From NCBI GenBank assembly GCA_963821715.1, contig CAWGET010000003.1, forward strand, positions 1-64,000: DNA of 64,000 nucleotides, given 5' to 3'. The notes under the pieces were generated by a model. That model ran no database searches, was not told the origin of the DNA, and saw only the letters and a program-made list of their open reading frames with translations. The position numbers and the translations under genes were made by a program. The stretch's first letter is position 1, and each line of letters opens with the position of its first letter. Positions 1 through 7,186 of the stretch are shown here, in pieces. This DNA is from CAWGET01 sp963821715. Lineage in GTDB: Bacteria > Bacteroidota > Ignavibacteria > Ignavibacteriales > Melioribacteraceae.

Positions 1-879
1 AATTGATTCTGATTGATTTGTGTAATAATCTTTAATGTTATTTCTTATTTGCTCTTTGAATTCATCAAGCGAAGACGCTTTATTCTGACTTGCCTCTTTT
101 ACAAACTCTTCATCCGTTTCCGGTAAAACGATTTTTTCTATTTTCTTAATTTCAGCCTGATATTTATATTCCTGTCTGTGAACTTCCTCGCCGTGTTTAT
201 GTTCGTCCACAAATTCAAAAGTAAATGTGTCGCCTGTCTTTTTGCCGATCGCGTTATCTACAATTTGCGGACTAACTTTATCATTGTTGAGATCAATTTG
301 TACATTCTCACTTTTGGTGGATTCAACAGGTCTATCGCCAGGATCGAGCTTAATTAAATCAACAGTTATTCTATGATTTTTATCTTCGGCAGTATCGGCA
401 TCTTTATATTCGGCTTTGCTTTGGCGGAAATAATCTATTTCAGCTTGAACTTCTTCATCCTTAACTTTGAATATAGGTTTATCAATATCGAGTCCTGTGT
501 AATCTTTCAATTCAATATCAGGAATTACATCATATTTTATTTTGAAGATGAGCTTAGTTTCTTCCGAGACTAATTTGTCTTTGGGCTCGTAATATATATC
601 GGTAAGTGCTGGAGTTCCGATCGGTTTTAATTTTTCAGATTCAACAGCGTCGAAGAATTTTTTGTTGGCGATATCTTCCGCGGCTTTAAATTCGATCGCT
701 TCGCCATAAAGTTTTTTTATCATCGACATCGGAACCTTGCCCTTGCGGAATCCCGGCATTTCGATGTTTTTTCGTTCCTTATTGTATGCTTCCTCAATGG
801 CGGGTTTTATTTCATCATAATCGAGCTTAACTTCTACTTCGTGTTCGCTATCTGAGATTACGTTAACTTTGGTTTCCAA
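1..879 (-). CDS. tig: Trigger factor, N-terminal 293 residues (runs off window start)
   Basis: Ribosome-bound peptidyl-prolyl isomerase and chaperone that meets nascent chains at the tunnel exit. The reading frame is open from a TTG at 879-877 to base 1, so the C-terminal part lies outside the window. The ribosome-docking signature is clear near residue 45 (MPGFRKGKVP, family GFRxGxxP), followed by the FKBP-type domain (a VEYTG-like segment is absent; DVIPDIELKDYTGL near residue 105 marks the domain link). I chose TTG because an AAGGGG Shine-Dalgarno-like sequence lies five bases upstream and no ATG fits. The tRNA-Leu gene ends 37 bases upstream on the same strand with no terminator between, so the two may be cotranscribed. 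Identification is from the signature and domain order. Confidence 0.93.
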   Translation of the reverse strand, partial: METKVNVISDSEHEVEVKLDYDEIKPAIEEAYNKERKNIEMPGFRKGKVPMSMIKKLYGEAIEFKAAEDIANKKFFDAVESEKLKPIGTPALTDIYYEPKDKLVSEETKLIFKIKYDVIPDIELKDYTGLDIDKPIFKVKDEEVQAEIDYFRQSKAEYKDADTAEDKNHRITVDLIKLDPGDRPVESTKSENVQIDLNNDKVSPQIVDNAIGKKTGDTFTFEFVDEHKHGEEVHRQEYKYQAEIKKIEKIVLPETDEEFVKEASQNKASSLDEFKEQIRNNIKDYYTNQSESI

Positions 880-915
880 ACTTGCCCCTTAAGATTTTTT
901 TGTTTTATTTTTGGA

Positions 916-998
<83 letters not shown>

Positions 999-1078
999 AG
1001 AAAATTTAAATAATAAATATAATGCAATTTGTAATTAAAACCAATTCTTGCGTTTTAAATTCTCTTTGCATAATTTGC

Positions 1079-1092
1079 CATACAAATGTATG
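1079..1092. promoter_or_regulatory. Putative LexA operator upstream of lexA
   Basis: Perfect inverted repeat CATAC-AAAT-GTATG, ending 24 bases before the lexA start. The same 14 bases, extended to a shared 16-base string (CCATACAAATGTATGT), occur only once more in what I scanned, 22 bases before the split DNA polymerase gene at 3647. An identical palindrome in front of lexA and a repair polymerase is the expected pattern for an SOS box, since LexA autoregulates. Function is inferred; the repeat itself is seen directly. Confidence 0.75.
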
Positions 1093-1116
1093 TCTGAATA
1101 AAATTGGTTAAAATAA

Positions 1117-1737
1117 ATGGCTAAAGAATTAACGGAAATACAAAGAAAGATTTTAGAATTTTTGATTGATCAAAAATCAAATGGAATAACTCCAACACTC
1201 GCTGAGATTGCCGCGGAGTTTGGATATAAAAATCGCGCAACAGTTCAGCAGCACTTGAATGCATTGGAAACAAAAGGCTTTTTAAAGCGGAATCCTAAAA
1301 TATCGCGGGGAATAGAATTAACTCTCGAAGATAAGTTTTTTATTCCCAAACCTGTTTTGGGTGAAGTTGCCGCCGGAGATCCGCTCACGATATATCCCGA
1401 TTCGATCGATACAATTGAACTCCCAACCGTTGCCAGAATGCCAAAAGATTCTTTTCTGCTGAAAGTGAAAGGAGATAGCTTAAAGGACGCTTACATTTTC
1501 AGCGGAGATGTAGTAATTGTTAATCCGAATATCCAACCGCTTAAAGGCCATTTTGTTGTTGCAATTTTAGACGACGCGGCGGTTGTAAAAAGATTTTATA
1601 AAAAGAAAGATAGGATTGAGCTTCATTCCGAGAACCCGGAATATCAGCCGATCGTAATCGAAAAGAAATACGAAAACTTCAAGATTGTAGGCGTTGTTGT
1701 GGGAGTTTACAGAAGTATGGAGAGAAAAGTTGGCTGA
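1117..1737 (+). CDS. lexA: LexA repressor (SOS regulator)
   Basis: Transcriptional repressor of the SOS regulon that cleaves itself when RecA is activated by single-stranded DNA. The protein is 206 residues, close to E. coli LexA (202). The N-terminal winged helix-turn-helix spans about residues 1-65 (TPTLAEIAAEFGYKN followed by ATVQQHLNAL). The self-cleavage bond is Ala86-Gly87 in EVAAGDPL. The serine-lysine dyad is Ser121 (VKGDSL) and Lys158 (AVVKRF), matching family spacing. A palindromic operator at 1079-1092 suggests autoregulation. It overlaps the next gene, an alkyl-DNA repair methyltransferase, so the two probably form an operon that would also be damage-inducible. Confidence 0.97.
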   Translation: MAKELTEIQRKILEFLIDQKSNGITPTLAEIAAEFGYKNRATVQQHLNALETKGFLKRNPKISRGIELTLEDKFFIPKPVLGEVAAGDPLTIYPDSIDTIELPTVARMPKDSFLLKVKGDSLKDAYIFSGDVVIVNPNIQPLKGHFVVAILDDAAVVKRFYKKKDRIELHSENPEYQPIVIEKKYENFKIVGVVVGVYRSMERKVG

Positions 1738-2239
1738 TTTAAATTTAGAACTGCCCGAGTATAAATCCTATTATCATTCACCGATCGGCTTAGTCGAAAT
1801 TATCGGAACTGAGAACACCCTTAAATCTATCTATTTTGTAAATGAAAAGCCGGCGGAGTTTAAATCAAATCCTTATCTTAAAAAAGCGGCTAAGCAGATG
1901 GAAGAATATTTTACCGGTCAGCGGAAAGATTTTTCCCTCAATTTTGAATTTGAAGGAACAGATTTTCAAAAAAGCGTTTGGGAATATTTGCTCAAAATAC
2001 CTTACGGAGAAACGGTATCATATTTAGATATCTCTTCGGCTATAAACAATCAAGGTTCAATACGTGCTGTAGGTTCCGCTAATGGAAAAAATAAATTATC
2101 GATAGTCGTTCCGTGTCATCGGGTAATCGGGAGCGACGGTAAACTTACCGGTTACGCAGGCGGATTGTGGCGTAAACAATGGCTGCTAAGCCACGAATTC
2201 AATCATTCCGAACACAAAATTCAGATGGAATTATTTTAA
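1730..2239 (+). CDS. ogt: Methylated-DNA--protein-cysteine methyltransferase
   Basis: Suicide repair enzyme that transfers the alkyl group from O6-alkylguanine (or O4-alkylthymine) to its own cysteine. The catalytic motif PCHRVIG is present with Cys129 of a 169-residue protein, followed by GYAGGLWRKQWLL, the usual C-terminal helix; RAVGSANGKN precedes it as in the family. The frame is open further upstream (to a TTG at 1694), but the TTG at 1730 follows GGAGAG at good spacing and gives a normal N-terminus, overlapping the lexA stop by eight bases. No Ada-type regulatory domain is attached. Its place behind lexA suggests SOS co-expression. Confidence 0.93.
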   Translation: MADLNLELPEYKSYYHSPIGLVEIIGTENTLKSIYFVNEKPAEFKSNPYLKKAAKQMEEYFTGQRKDFSLNFEFEGTDFQKSVWEYLLKIPYGETVSYLDISSAINNQGSIRAVGSANGKNKLSIVVPCHRVIGSDGKLTGYAGGLWRKQWLLSHEFNHSEHKIQMELF

Positions 2240-2658
2240 TGTGGATACAAAAAGAGTTTTCTTTGCAGGCAAGAAGTCGTGGTTTTCATTTAGTAACGAA
2301 TGAAGTTCTCGATCAGATTCCTGAAATCAAAAATATTAAAACAGGAATTGCGCACATGTTTATTCAGCATACTTCGGCGTCTCTAACTTTGAATGAAAAC
2401 GCCGATCCGGACGTCCGCGTGGATATGGAATCGCACTTCAATAAACTGGCGCCGGAAAATGCACCCTATTACATACATACTTTGGAAGGCTCGGATGATA
2501 TGCCGGCTCACATCAAATCTTCTTTACTCGGAAGTTCGGTAAGTATTCCGATAACTAACGGAAGATTAAATCTCGGAATCTGGCAGGGAATTTATCTGTG
2601 CGAACACCGCAACCACGGCGGCTCGAGGCGAATAATTGTAACATTGAATGGGGAATAA
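2239..2658 (+). CDS. YjbQ family protein (UPF0047)
   Basis: Small conserved protein of the YjbQ/UPF0047 family; members have been reported to have weak thiamine-phosphate synthase activity, but the true role is not settled. It is 139 residues with the family's conserved stretches: QHTSASLTLNEN near residue 43, MPAHIKSSLLGSS near 88, and GIWQGIYLCEHR near 113. The frame extends 20 codons upstream inside the previous gene, but ATG at 2239 overlaps the ogt stop as TAATG, the usual translational-coupling arrangement, and starts the family's usual N-terminus. It is the last gene of the lexA-ogt-yjbQ unit. Confidence 0.9.
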   Translation: MWIQKEFSLQARSRGFHLVTNEVLDQIPEIKNIKTGIAHMFIQHTSASLTLNENADPDVRVDMESHFNKLAPENAPYYIHTLEGSDDMPAHIKSSLLGSSVSIPITNGRLNLGIWQGIYLCEHRNHGGSRRIIVTLNGE

Positions 2659-2745
2659 TTCTTTAATTACTCAAGTTGAATAATATGATTCTATCTTCTT
2701 TATTTGCGATTTAAATTCTTATTGGATTTATTCCAAAGACCTTTT

Positions 2746-2879
2746 CGGCTAAAGCCGGAGTATTTTGTGTCGGACTAATCCCAAGCCTAAAGCCTTGGGT
2801 TAATATTCAAATTTCAAACTTCCTGTGTTTTAAAATCATCTTATGTTTTTGTTTTACAGCCCATAGCTTCAGCTATGGG
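2746..2879. repeat. Cluster of three short palindromes (REP-like)
   Basis: In the gene-free stretch 2659-2892 three small hairpins follow each other: CGGCTAAAGCCG at 2746-2757, CCCAAGCCTAAAGCCTTGGG at 2780-2799, and CCCATAGCTTCAGCTATGGG at 2860-2879. The GGCTAAAGCC core recurs at 63109-63120. The last palindrome lies directly behind a truncated antitoxin gene start (2893-2931). These look like dispersed palindromic elements rather than terminators because no T-run follows. Nothing else was recognised in the stretch. Confidence 0.6.
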
Positions 2880-2892
2880 AATGTAATTTCAA

Positions 2893-2931
2893 GCGCTTCT
2901 CGCTTACGCGCAAAGTTATTGTTTTGGACAT
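2893..2931 (-). pseudogene. Vestigial antitoxin start (13 codons)
   Basis: On the minus strand ATG at 2931 opens MSKTITLRVSEKR, which matches residues 1-13 of the antitoxin at 3242-3484 except for one residue (Q12 to K). After this the similarity ends and the frame soon stops, at the palindrome 2860-2879. The bases just before the ATG are also similar in both copies. This is a fragment of a duplicated antitoxin gene cut off by the palindromic repeats. Confidence 0.65.
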
Positions 2932-2968
2932 TTGGTTTCTGTTTTATTAAAAGTAGTTGCCGATTAGT

Positions 2969-3249
2969 TTATTTATATGCGTCTTTTCTATGTTCAATGT
3001 TAAGAATAAAAACTGCTCTTTGCGCTTCTTCAATAAGATAAAACAGCCGGAATTTACCGATTCTATATCTCCATCTATCGGGATTGTAGCCGATTAATTT
3101 TTTAATATTATTTCCAAAGTGCGGTTCATTTCTTAACTGAGGATAAACATATTCAAGTAATTTTTTTGAATAAAATCTCTTTCCGAAGCATTGATTTTTT
3201 TTAGTCTCTTTGAAAATTCTTCCGTCGTATAAATATTATAATTACTCAA
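2969..3249 (-). pseudogene. ParE/RelE-family toxin, frameshifted
   Basis: Toxin partner of the antitoxin just upstream. It starts at a TTG (3249) overlapping the antitoxin stop and reads MSNYNIYTTEEFSKRLKKI, but the frame breaks at a run of seven A (3161-3167). Restoring one A gives QKKLLEYVYPQLRNEPHFG, then GYNPDRWRYRIGKFRLFY and AVFILNIEHRKDAYK, the typical RelE/ParE end with the conserved R-YRIG-FRLFY strand and H-R near the C-terminus. About 93 residues would be made if intact. Family toxins either cut mRNA on the ribosome (RelE) or poison gyrase (ParE); which applies is not decidable here. The break may be real decay or a homopolymer error. Confidence 0.75.
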
Positions 3250-3484
3250 CTAATTTAACTCGCCCTTTTTTTACATCTTCAATTCCTCTTTCTATACTTT
3301 TAAGCAGTTCTTTATTATTCTTTATTTCCTCCATTTCTTCTTCATCTACGTAAATATCATTTTCAATATATTTATTTACAGCCGTTTCAATGAAGTTGGA
3401 CATGGAGCGATTATCTTCTTCGGCAAGTTTTTTGTAAATTTCGTAACGTTGTTCGCTTACACGCAGCGTTATTGTTTTGGACAT
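3242..3484 (-). CDS. Ribbon-helix-helix antitoxin
   Basis: An 80-residue protein with a CopG/Arc-like ribbon-helix-helix N-terminus: a strand (SKTITLRVSEQ), then two helices (RYEIYKKLAEEDN and SMSNFIETAVNKYIEN), ending in an acidic, charged tail that would wrap the toxin. Such antitoxins neutralise their toxin and repress their own promoter. The toxin gene follows with an eight-base overlap, the usual antitoxin-first order. A 13-codon relic of a second copy lies at 2893-2931, showing that the locus was once duplicated. Confidence 0.8.
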   Translation of the reverse strand: MSKTITLRVSEQRYEIYKKLAEEDNRSMSNFIETAVNKYIENDIYVDEEEMEEIKNNKELLKSIERGIEDVKKGRVKLVE

Positions 3485-3610
3485 TTTGTTCTCCGCATCA
3501 TATTTATTCGCTTATATTCTAATTTATTCATTTGTATTCGTTTTGTCAATTATATTTTTGCAGATGAATTTTATTCTTCTTGAAATATTCTTTCCCTTTT
3601 TCTAAATTAC

Positions 3611-3624
3611 CATACAAATGTATG
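3611..3624. promoter_or_regulatory. Putative LexA operator upstream of split dnaE genes
   Basis: Same CATAC-AAAT-GTATG palindrome as upstream of lexA, placed 22 bases before the ATG of the C-half polymerase gene. The flanks also agree for one base on each side. The matching site and near-equal distance to the start codon (24 at lexA) support repression by LexA and damage-induced expression of the polymerase pair. Confidence 0.75.
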
Positions 3625-3646
3625 TTAAAATTTAGAAACGAAAATT

Positions 3647-5326
3647 ATGCCCGTTAACGCTTCAATAATAGATCTGGAAAAATATTCTCTTCCACCCGGA
3701 TACCGCGGCGCCGGAAATATGGCGCGTATTTATCCCATTATTCCGCGCAAAAAGGGGAGCGTTCAATTCGATATTTACGATTACGATTTTATCATCAACG
3801 ATGAAAAAACAAAAGAATTAATACGCGAAGGAAGAACGATAGGGTGCTTCTACATCGAATCGCCCGGAATGAGAAATTTACTGAAGCGGCTCGATGTGAA
3901 AACATTCGAAATGCTGACGGCGGCGAGTTCGATCATTCGTCCCGGAGTGGCGGAAAGCGGAATGATGCAGGAGTTCATCGCACGGCACCGGGATCCGGCA
4001 AAGCGGACTTATTTTATTCCGGCAATGCGGGAGTATCTAAATGAAACTTACGGCGTGATGGTTTACCAGGAAGACGTGATTAAAATTGCGCATCACATCG
4101 CCGGGCTGTCGTTGGAAGAAGCCGACCTTCTCCGCCGCGCGATGAGCGGTAAAATGCGTTCGCACGCGGCGATGAAACGCGTTACGGATAAATTCTTTTC
4201 TTCCTGCCGAGAGAAAGGATTAAGCGGCGCAGACGCGAAAGAATTGTGGCGGCAGATAAGTTCTTTTGCCGGATATTCTTTCTGCAAAGCGCACAGCGCA
4301 AGTTTCGCGCTCCTCTCGTTTCAGGTTGCGTTTTTAAAAGCGCATTATCCGGCCGAATTTATGTCGAATGTTTTGAATAACGGCGGCGGATTTTATTCAG
4401 CCGCGGTTTACATTCAGGAAGCGAAGCGTTTCGGCATAACGATAAAACTTCCGTGCGTAAACCGAAGCGGATATTTTTACAAAGGCGCGGGAAAAGAAAT
4501 CCGTATCGGGTTTATTGCCGTCAAACATTTGTCGCGCAATTCTGCCGAACTTATTTTGGAAGAACGAAACCACCGCGGAAAATACGTCTCGTTACTGGAT
4601 TTTATGATACGGACAAAACTCGGACCGGCGGAAACTTCCATAATAATAAAATGCGGGGCGATGGATGCGTTCGGCGAAACGCGCCCGACTCTGCTGCGGC
4701 TTCTCGATATCTATTATAAACGCCGTAAAGTTTTGGAAGACGACTACAACGATCTTTTTATGAACGAAACTTTCGCGCTCGAAGAAGAAGTAAAAACCGA
4801 TATCGATTATTCGGTAGCTGAAAAATGCTCCGAGGAATATAAAGCTTTCGATTATATGGTTACGCGCCATCCTCTCAATTTCTTCCCCGAGTTCATTAAC
4901 GATCCGAGGATTACGACAGCCGCGGCGATGAATAAAATGCACGGGAAAAGAGTAAGGATGATAGGCTGGTATATCTCATCCAAACGGGTAAAAACGAAAA
5001 AAGGGGATATTATGAAATTTCTTTCGCTCGAAGATCTTACCGGAACTTTCGAAGCTGTAATTTTCCCGAATGTTTATATGCGCGTCGCAGAAAAAACTTT
5101 GACGATGGGACCTTACATTGTTGAAGGAAAAGTGGACGCCGAAGCCGGAAGCAATTTGATAGTGGATAAATTAGAAGCCGTGCGGGAGACTAAGGTTAAC
5201 GCGGAGAAATTCAAGGACAGCTCGGAAGATCAATATTCGCCGGACGATGAAGGAATGCGCGAAGAAGATTTTTATCTCGCGGCTAAACTCGATTCCGGTA
5301 AATTAATAAAAGCATACGCGGGCTGA
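3647..5326 (+). CDS. DNA polymerase III alpha-like, C-terminal half (fingers, HhH, OB)
   Basis: This 559-residue protein matches only the C-terminal half of a bacterial DnaE. After an unrecognised 40-residue start come the fingers (IGCFYIESPGMRNLLKRL near 65-80, TYGVMVYQEDVI near 134-145, LLRRAMSGK near 161, FAGYSFCKAHSASFALLSFQ near 207-226), a helix-hairpin-helix region (about 290-340), and an OB fold (GKRVRMIGWYISSKRVKTK near 433-451). The three palm aspartates are absent here and sit in the next gene, two bases downstream, so the order is swapped relative to a normal dnaE. No intein motifs flank the junction. A LexA-type operator lies just upstream, suggesting an SOS-induced, DnaE2-like role. 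G+C is visibly higher than in neighbours (29 of 60 bases at 4141-4200). Confidence 0.85.
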   Translation: MPVNASIIDLEKYSLPPGYRGAGNMARIYPIIPRKKGSVQFDIYDYDFIINDEKTKELIREGRTIGCFYIESPGMRNLLKRLDVKTFEMLTAASSIIRPGVAESGMMQEFIARHRDPAKRTYFIPAMREYLNETYGVMVYQEDVIKIAHHIAGLSLEEADLLRRAMSGKMRSHAAMKRVTDKFFSSCREKGLSGADAKELWRQISSFAGYSFCKAHSASFALLSFQVAFLKAHYPAEFMSNVLNNGGGFYSAAVYIQEAKRFGITIKLPCVNRSGYFYKGAGKEIRIGFIAVKHLSRNSAELILEERNHRGKYVSLLDFMIRTKLGPAETSIIIKCGAMDAFGETRPTLLRLLDIYYKRRKVLEDDYNDLFMNETFALEEEVKTDIDYSVAEKCSEEYKAFDYMVTRHPLNFFPEFINDPRITTAAAMNKMHGKRVRMIGWYISSKRVKTKKGDIMKFLSLEDLTGTFEAVIFPNVYMRVAEKTLTMGPYIVEGKVDAEAGSNLIVDKLEAVRETKVNAEKFKDSSEDQYSPDDEGMREEDFYLAAKLDSGKLIKAYAG

Positions 5327-5328
5327 CG

Positions 5329-6987
5329 ATGATTCCGCTCCACATCCACTCGTTTTATTCAATGCTCAGCGGCACGCCTTCCGTTGAGGCGCTTATCGAA
5401 AAAGCGAAAAGTTATAAACTCAAATCGCTCGTTCTTACAGACACAAACGGAATGTATGGATTGATAAAATTTGCCAAAGCGGCCGGCGAGAACGGAATAA
5501 AACCAATCCTCGGCGTTTATATAGACGACCCGGACGAGACGGAAACTTACGCGCTGCTGCTCGCTAAAAATTTCAGCGGCTATTCGGATATCTGTAGAAT
5601 AATTACTTCCCGAAAATTGAAAGACGATTTTTCGCTCGCCGGTCTTCTTCAAACTTATTATCCAGATCTTTTCATAATCACGCCGTCAATAAAATTACTG
5701 GAGCAAATTCCGAACCGTGAAAATATTTTTGCGGAATTGATTTCCACGCCCGATACAAAGCGGCATACGAGGGAGTTATATAAATTTGCGCGCGCAAAAA
5801 ATATACGGCTCGTCGCTTCAAATCCGATTTACTTTTTGGATCGGGAAGATTTTGTTCTTCACAAAGTAGTAAGCGCCGTTAAGAACCGGACTACGATGGG
5901 AAGATTAAAAGCGGAAGAAATTAAAGACGATGAATTTTATTTCAAAGACCCGGAAAGCGAGCGCAAAAAATGGGCGAAACTCCCGGAAGTTCTGGATAAC
6001 ATTGATTTTATTGAAGAAAACTGCAACGTTGATTTGCGATTGGGAAAGCTGCGGTTTCCGGTTTATCCCGATCTCGGTCTGCATACTTCGGAGTCATTCC
6101 TTTCTCAAATTTCTTACGCCGGATTGCGGAGCCGCTACGGCGAGCCGAATGAAATTGAAATAGCGCGTCTCGAAAGAGAATTGGGCGTTATTGAAGATTT
6201 ACGGCTGTCGGATTATTTTTTGGTGGTGTGGGACATTTACCGGGAAGCGAAGCGGCGGGGAATGATGACGCTCGGGCGCGGATCGGCGGCAAACAGCATT
6301 GTATCGTACGTGTTAGGATTTACCGACATTGATCCGATAGAACAGAATCTTTACTTCGAACGTTTTCTAAATAAAAGCCGCTCGTCGCCGCCCGATATCG
6401 ATATCGATTTTTCCTGGCGGGAGCGGGACGAAATTGTTAAATATGTTTTTGATAAATACGGTTACAGCCGCGTTGCGATGATATCGACTCACGTTACAAT
6501 GCGGGCGCGTTCCGCTTTCCGGGAAACCGCTAAAGTATTCGGATTTTCGGAAGCCGAGATATCGAAGATAAGCAAATTCATTCCGTGGACGAGCGCGAAG
6601 AACCTGCCGCATCTCTCCGAACTTTTCCCCGAAGCGCGCAGCTTAAAATTGAATGTAAGCCCTTGGAAAGAAATTGTCGATATCGCTTCGAAGCTGGGAA
6701 GCGTTCCGCGGCATCTGAGTATCCATCCGAGCGGAATTGTAGTAGCGCCCGATTCGATTGTTAATTATACCGCGCTGGAATTTGCTAAAAATAAAGGCGT
6801 CGGATTGATAATAACTCAGCCCGATATGTATGGAATTGAAGATCTCGGATTAATTAAAATTGATCTGCTTAGCCAGCGCTCGCTCGGAGTTTTGCGCGAT
6901 ACATTGCGCGATTTGAAAGAGGGAGAAAGCGGTAAAGCCAATCCGAAAATATTTTCTTTAAACGAAAAAGTAGCAAGAATTTATTAG
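5329..6987 (+). CDS. DNA polymerase III alpha-like, N-terminal half (PHP and palm)
   Basis: A 552-residue protein matching the N-terminal half of DnaE. A PHP domain covers about residues 1-200 (LHIHSFYSMLSG at 4-15, LTDTNGMYG at 36-44). The palm follows: MTLGRGSAANSIVSYVLGF near 313-331, PDIDIDF at 355-361 and LIKIDLL near 508-514. Asp358, Asp360 and Asp512 correspond to the catalytic Asp401, Asp403 and Asp555 of E. coli DnaE, so all metal ligands of the polymerase are in this half. The PHP site looks degenerate: the usual Asp-x-His (as in NDVHY) is NPIYF at 165-169. It ends right after the third palm aspartate region, where the C-half protein takes over. Together the two chains are 1111 residues, a normal DnaE size, so they probably assemble as a heterodimer. 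Confidence 0.87.
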   Translation: MIPLHIHSFYSMLSGTPSVEALIEKAKSYKLKSLVLTDTNGMYGLIKFAKAAGENGIKPILGVYIDDPDETETYALLLAKNFSGYSDICRIITSRKLKDDFSLAGLLQTYYPDLFIITPSIKLLEQIPNRENIFAELISTPDTKRHTRELYKFARAKNIRLVASNPIYFLDREDFVLHKVVSAVKNRTTMGRLKAEEIKDDEFYFKDPESERKKWAKLPEVLDNIDFIEENCNVDLRLGKLRFPVYPDLGLHTSESFLSQISYAGLRSRYGEPNEIEIARLERELGVIEDLRLSDYFLVVWDIYREAKRRGMMTLGRGSAANSIVSYVLGFTDIDPIEQNLYFERFLNKSRSSPPDIDIDFSWRERDEIVKYVFDKYGYSRVAMISTHVTMRARSAFRETAKVFGFSEAEISKISKFIPWTSAKNLPHLSELFPEARSLKLNVSPWKEIVDIASKLGSVPRHLSIHPSGIVVAPDSIVNYTALEFAKNKGVGLIITQPDMYGIEDLGLIKIDLLSQRSLGVLRDTLRDLKEGESGKANPKIFSLNEKVARIY

Positions 6988-7186
6988 AAAAATAACAATC
7001 TTAGTTTAGTAACGCAGATTTTCCAGTCTGCAAATTTAAATTTAAATATATATAGTGATCGCTGATTTCCATTAGAAAATAAAGCGATTTTAAAATTATG
7101 AAAGACAAACGTGAAAATTGTTGAAGGGCGGAACTGATTATTTTAAATCCACGCAGATCAATTAAATCCGTTCGATCCGAGTTCTA

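Noticed and set aside
2179..2238. Longer N-terminus for YjbQ
   Set aside because: The extra 20 residues overlap ogt coding sequence and do not belong to the family; ATG 2239 overlaps the ogt stop in the usual way.
4592..4942. Open frame on the minus strand (116 codons)
   Set aside because: It is the complement of the C-half polymerase gene, with no recognisable protein features.
5300..5360. Split intein at the dnaE junction
   Set aside because: Neither protein end has the N-terminal Cys block or the C-terminal His-Asn of inteins, and the halves are in the wrong order for a simple trans-splicing pair of neighbouring genes.
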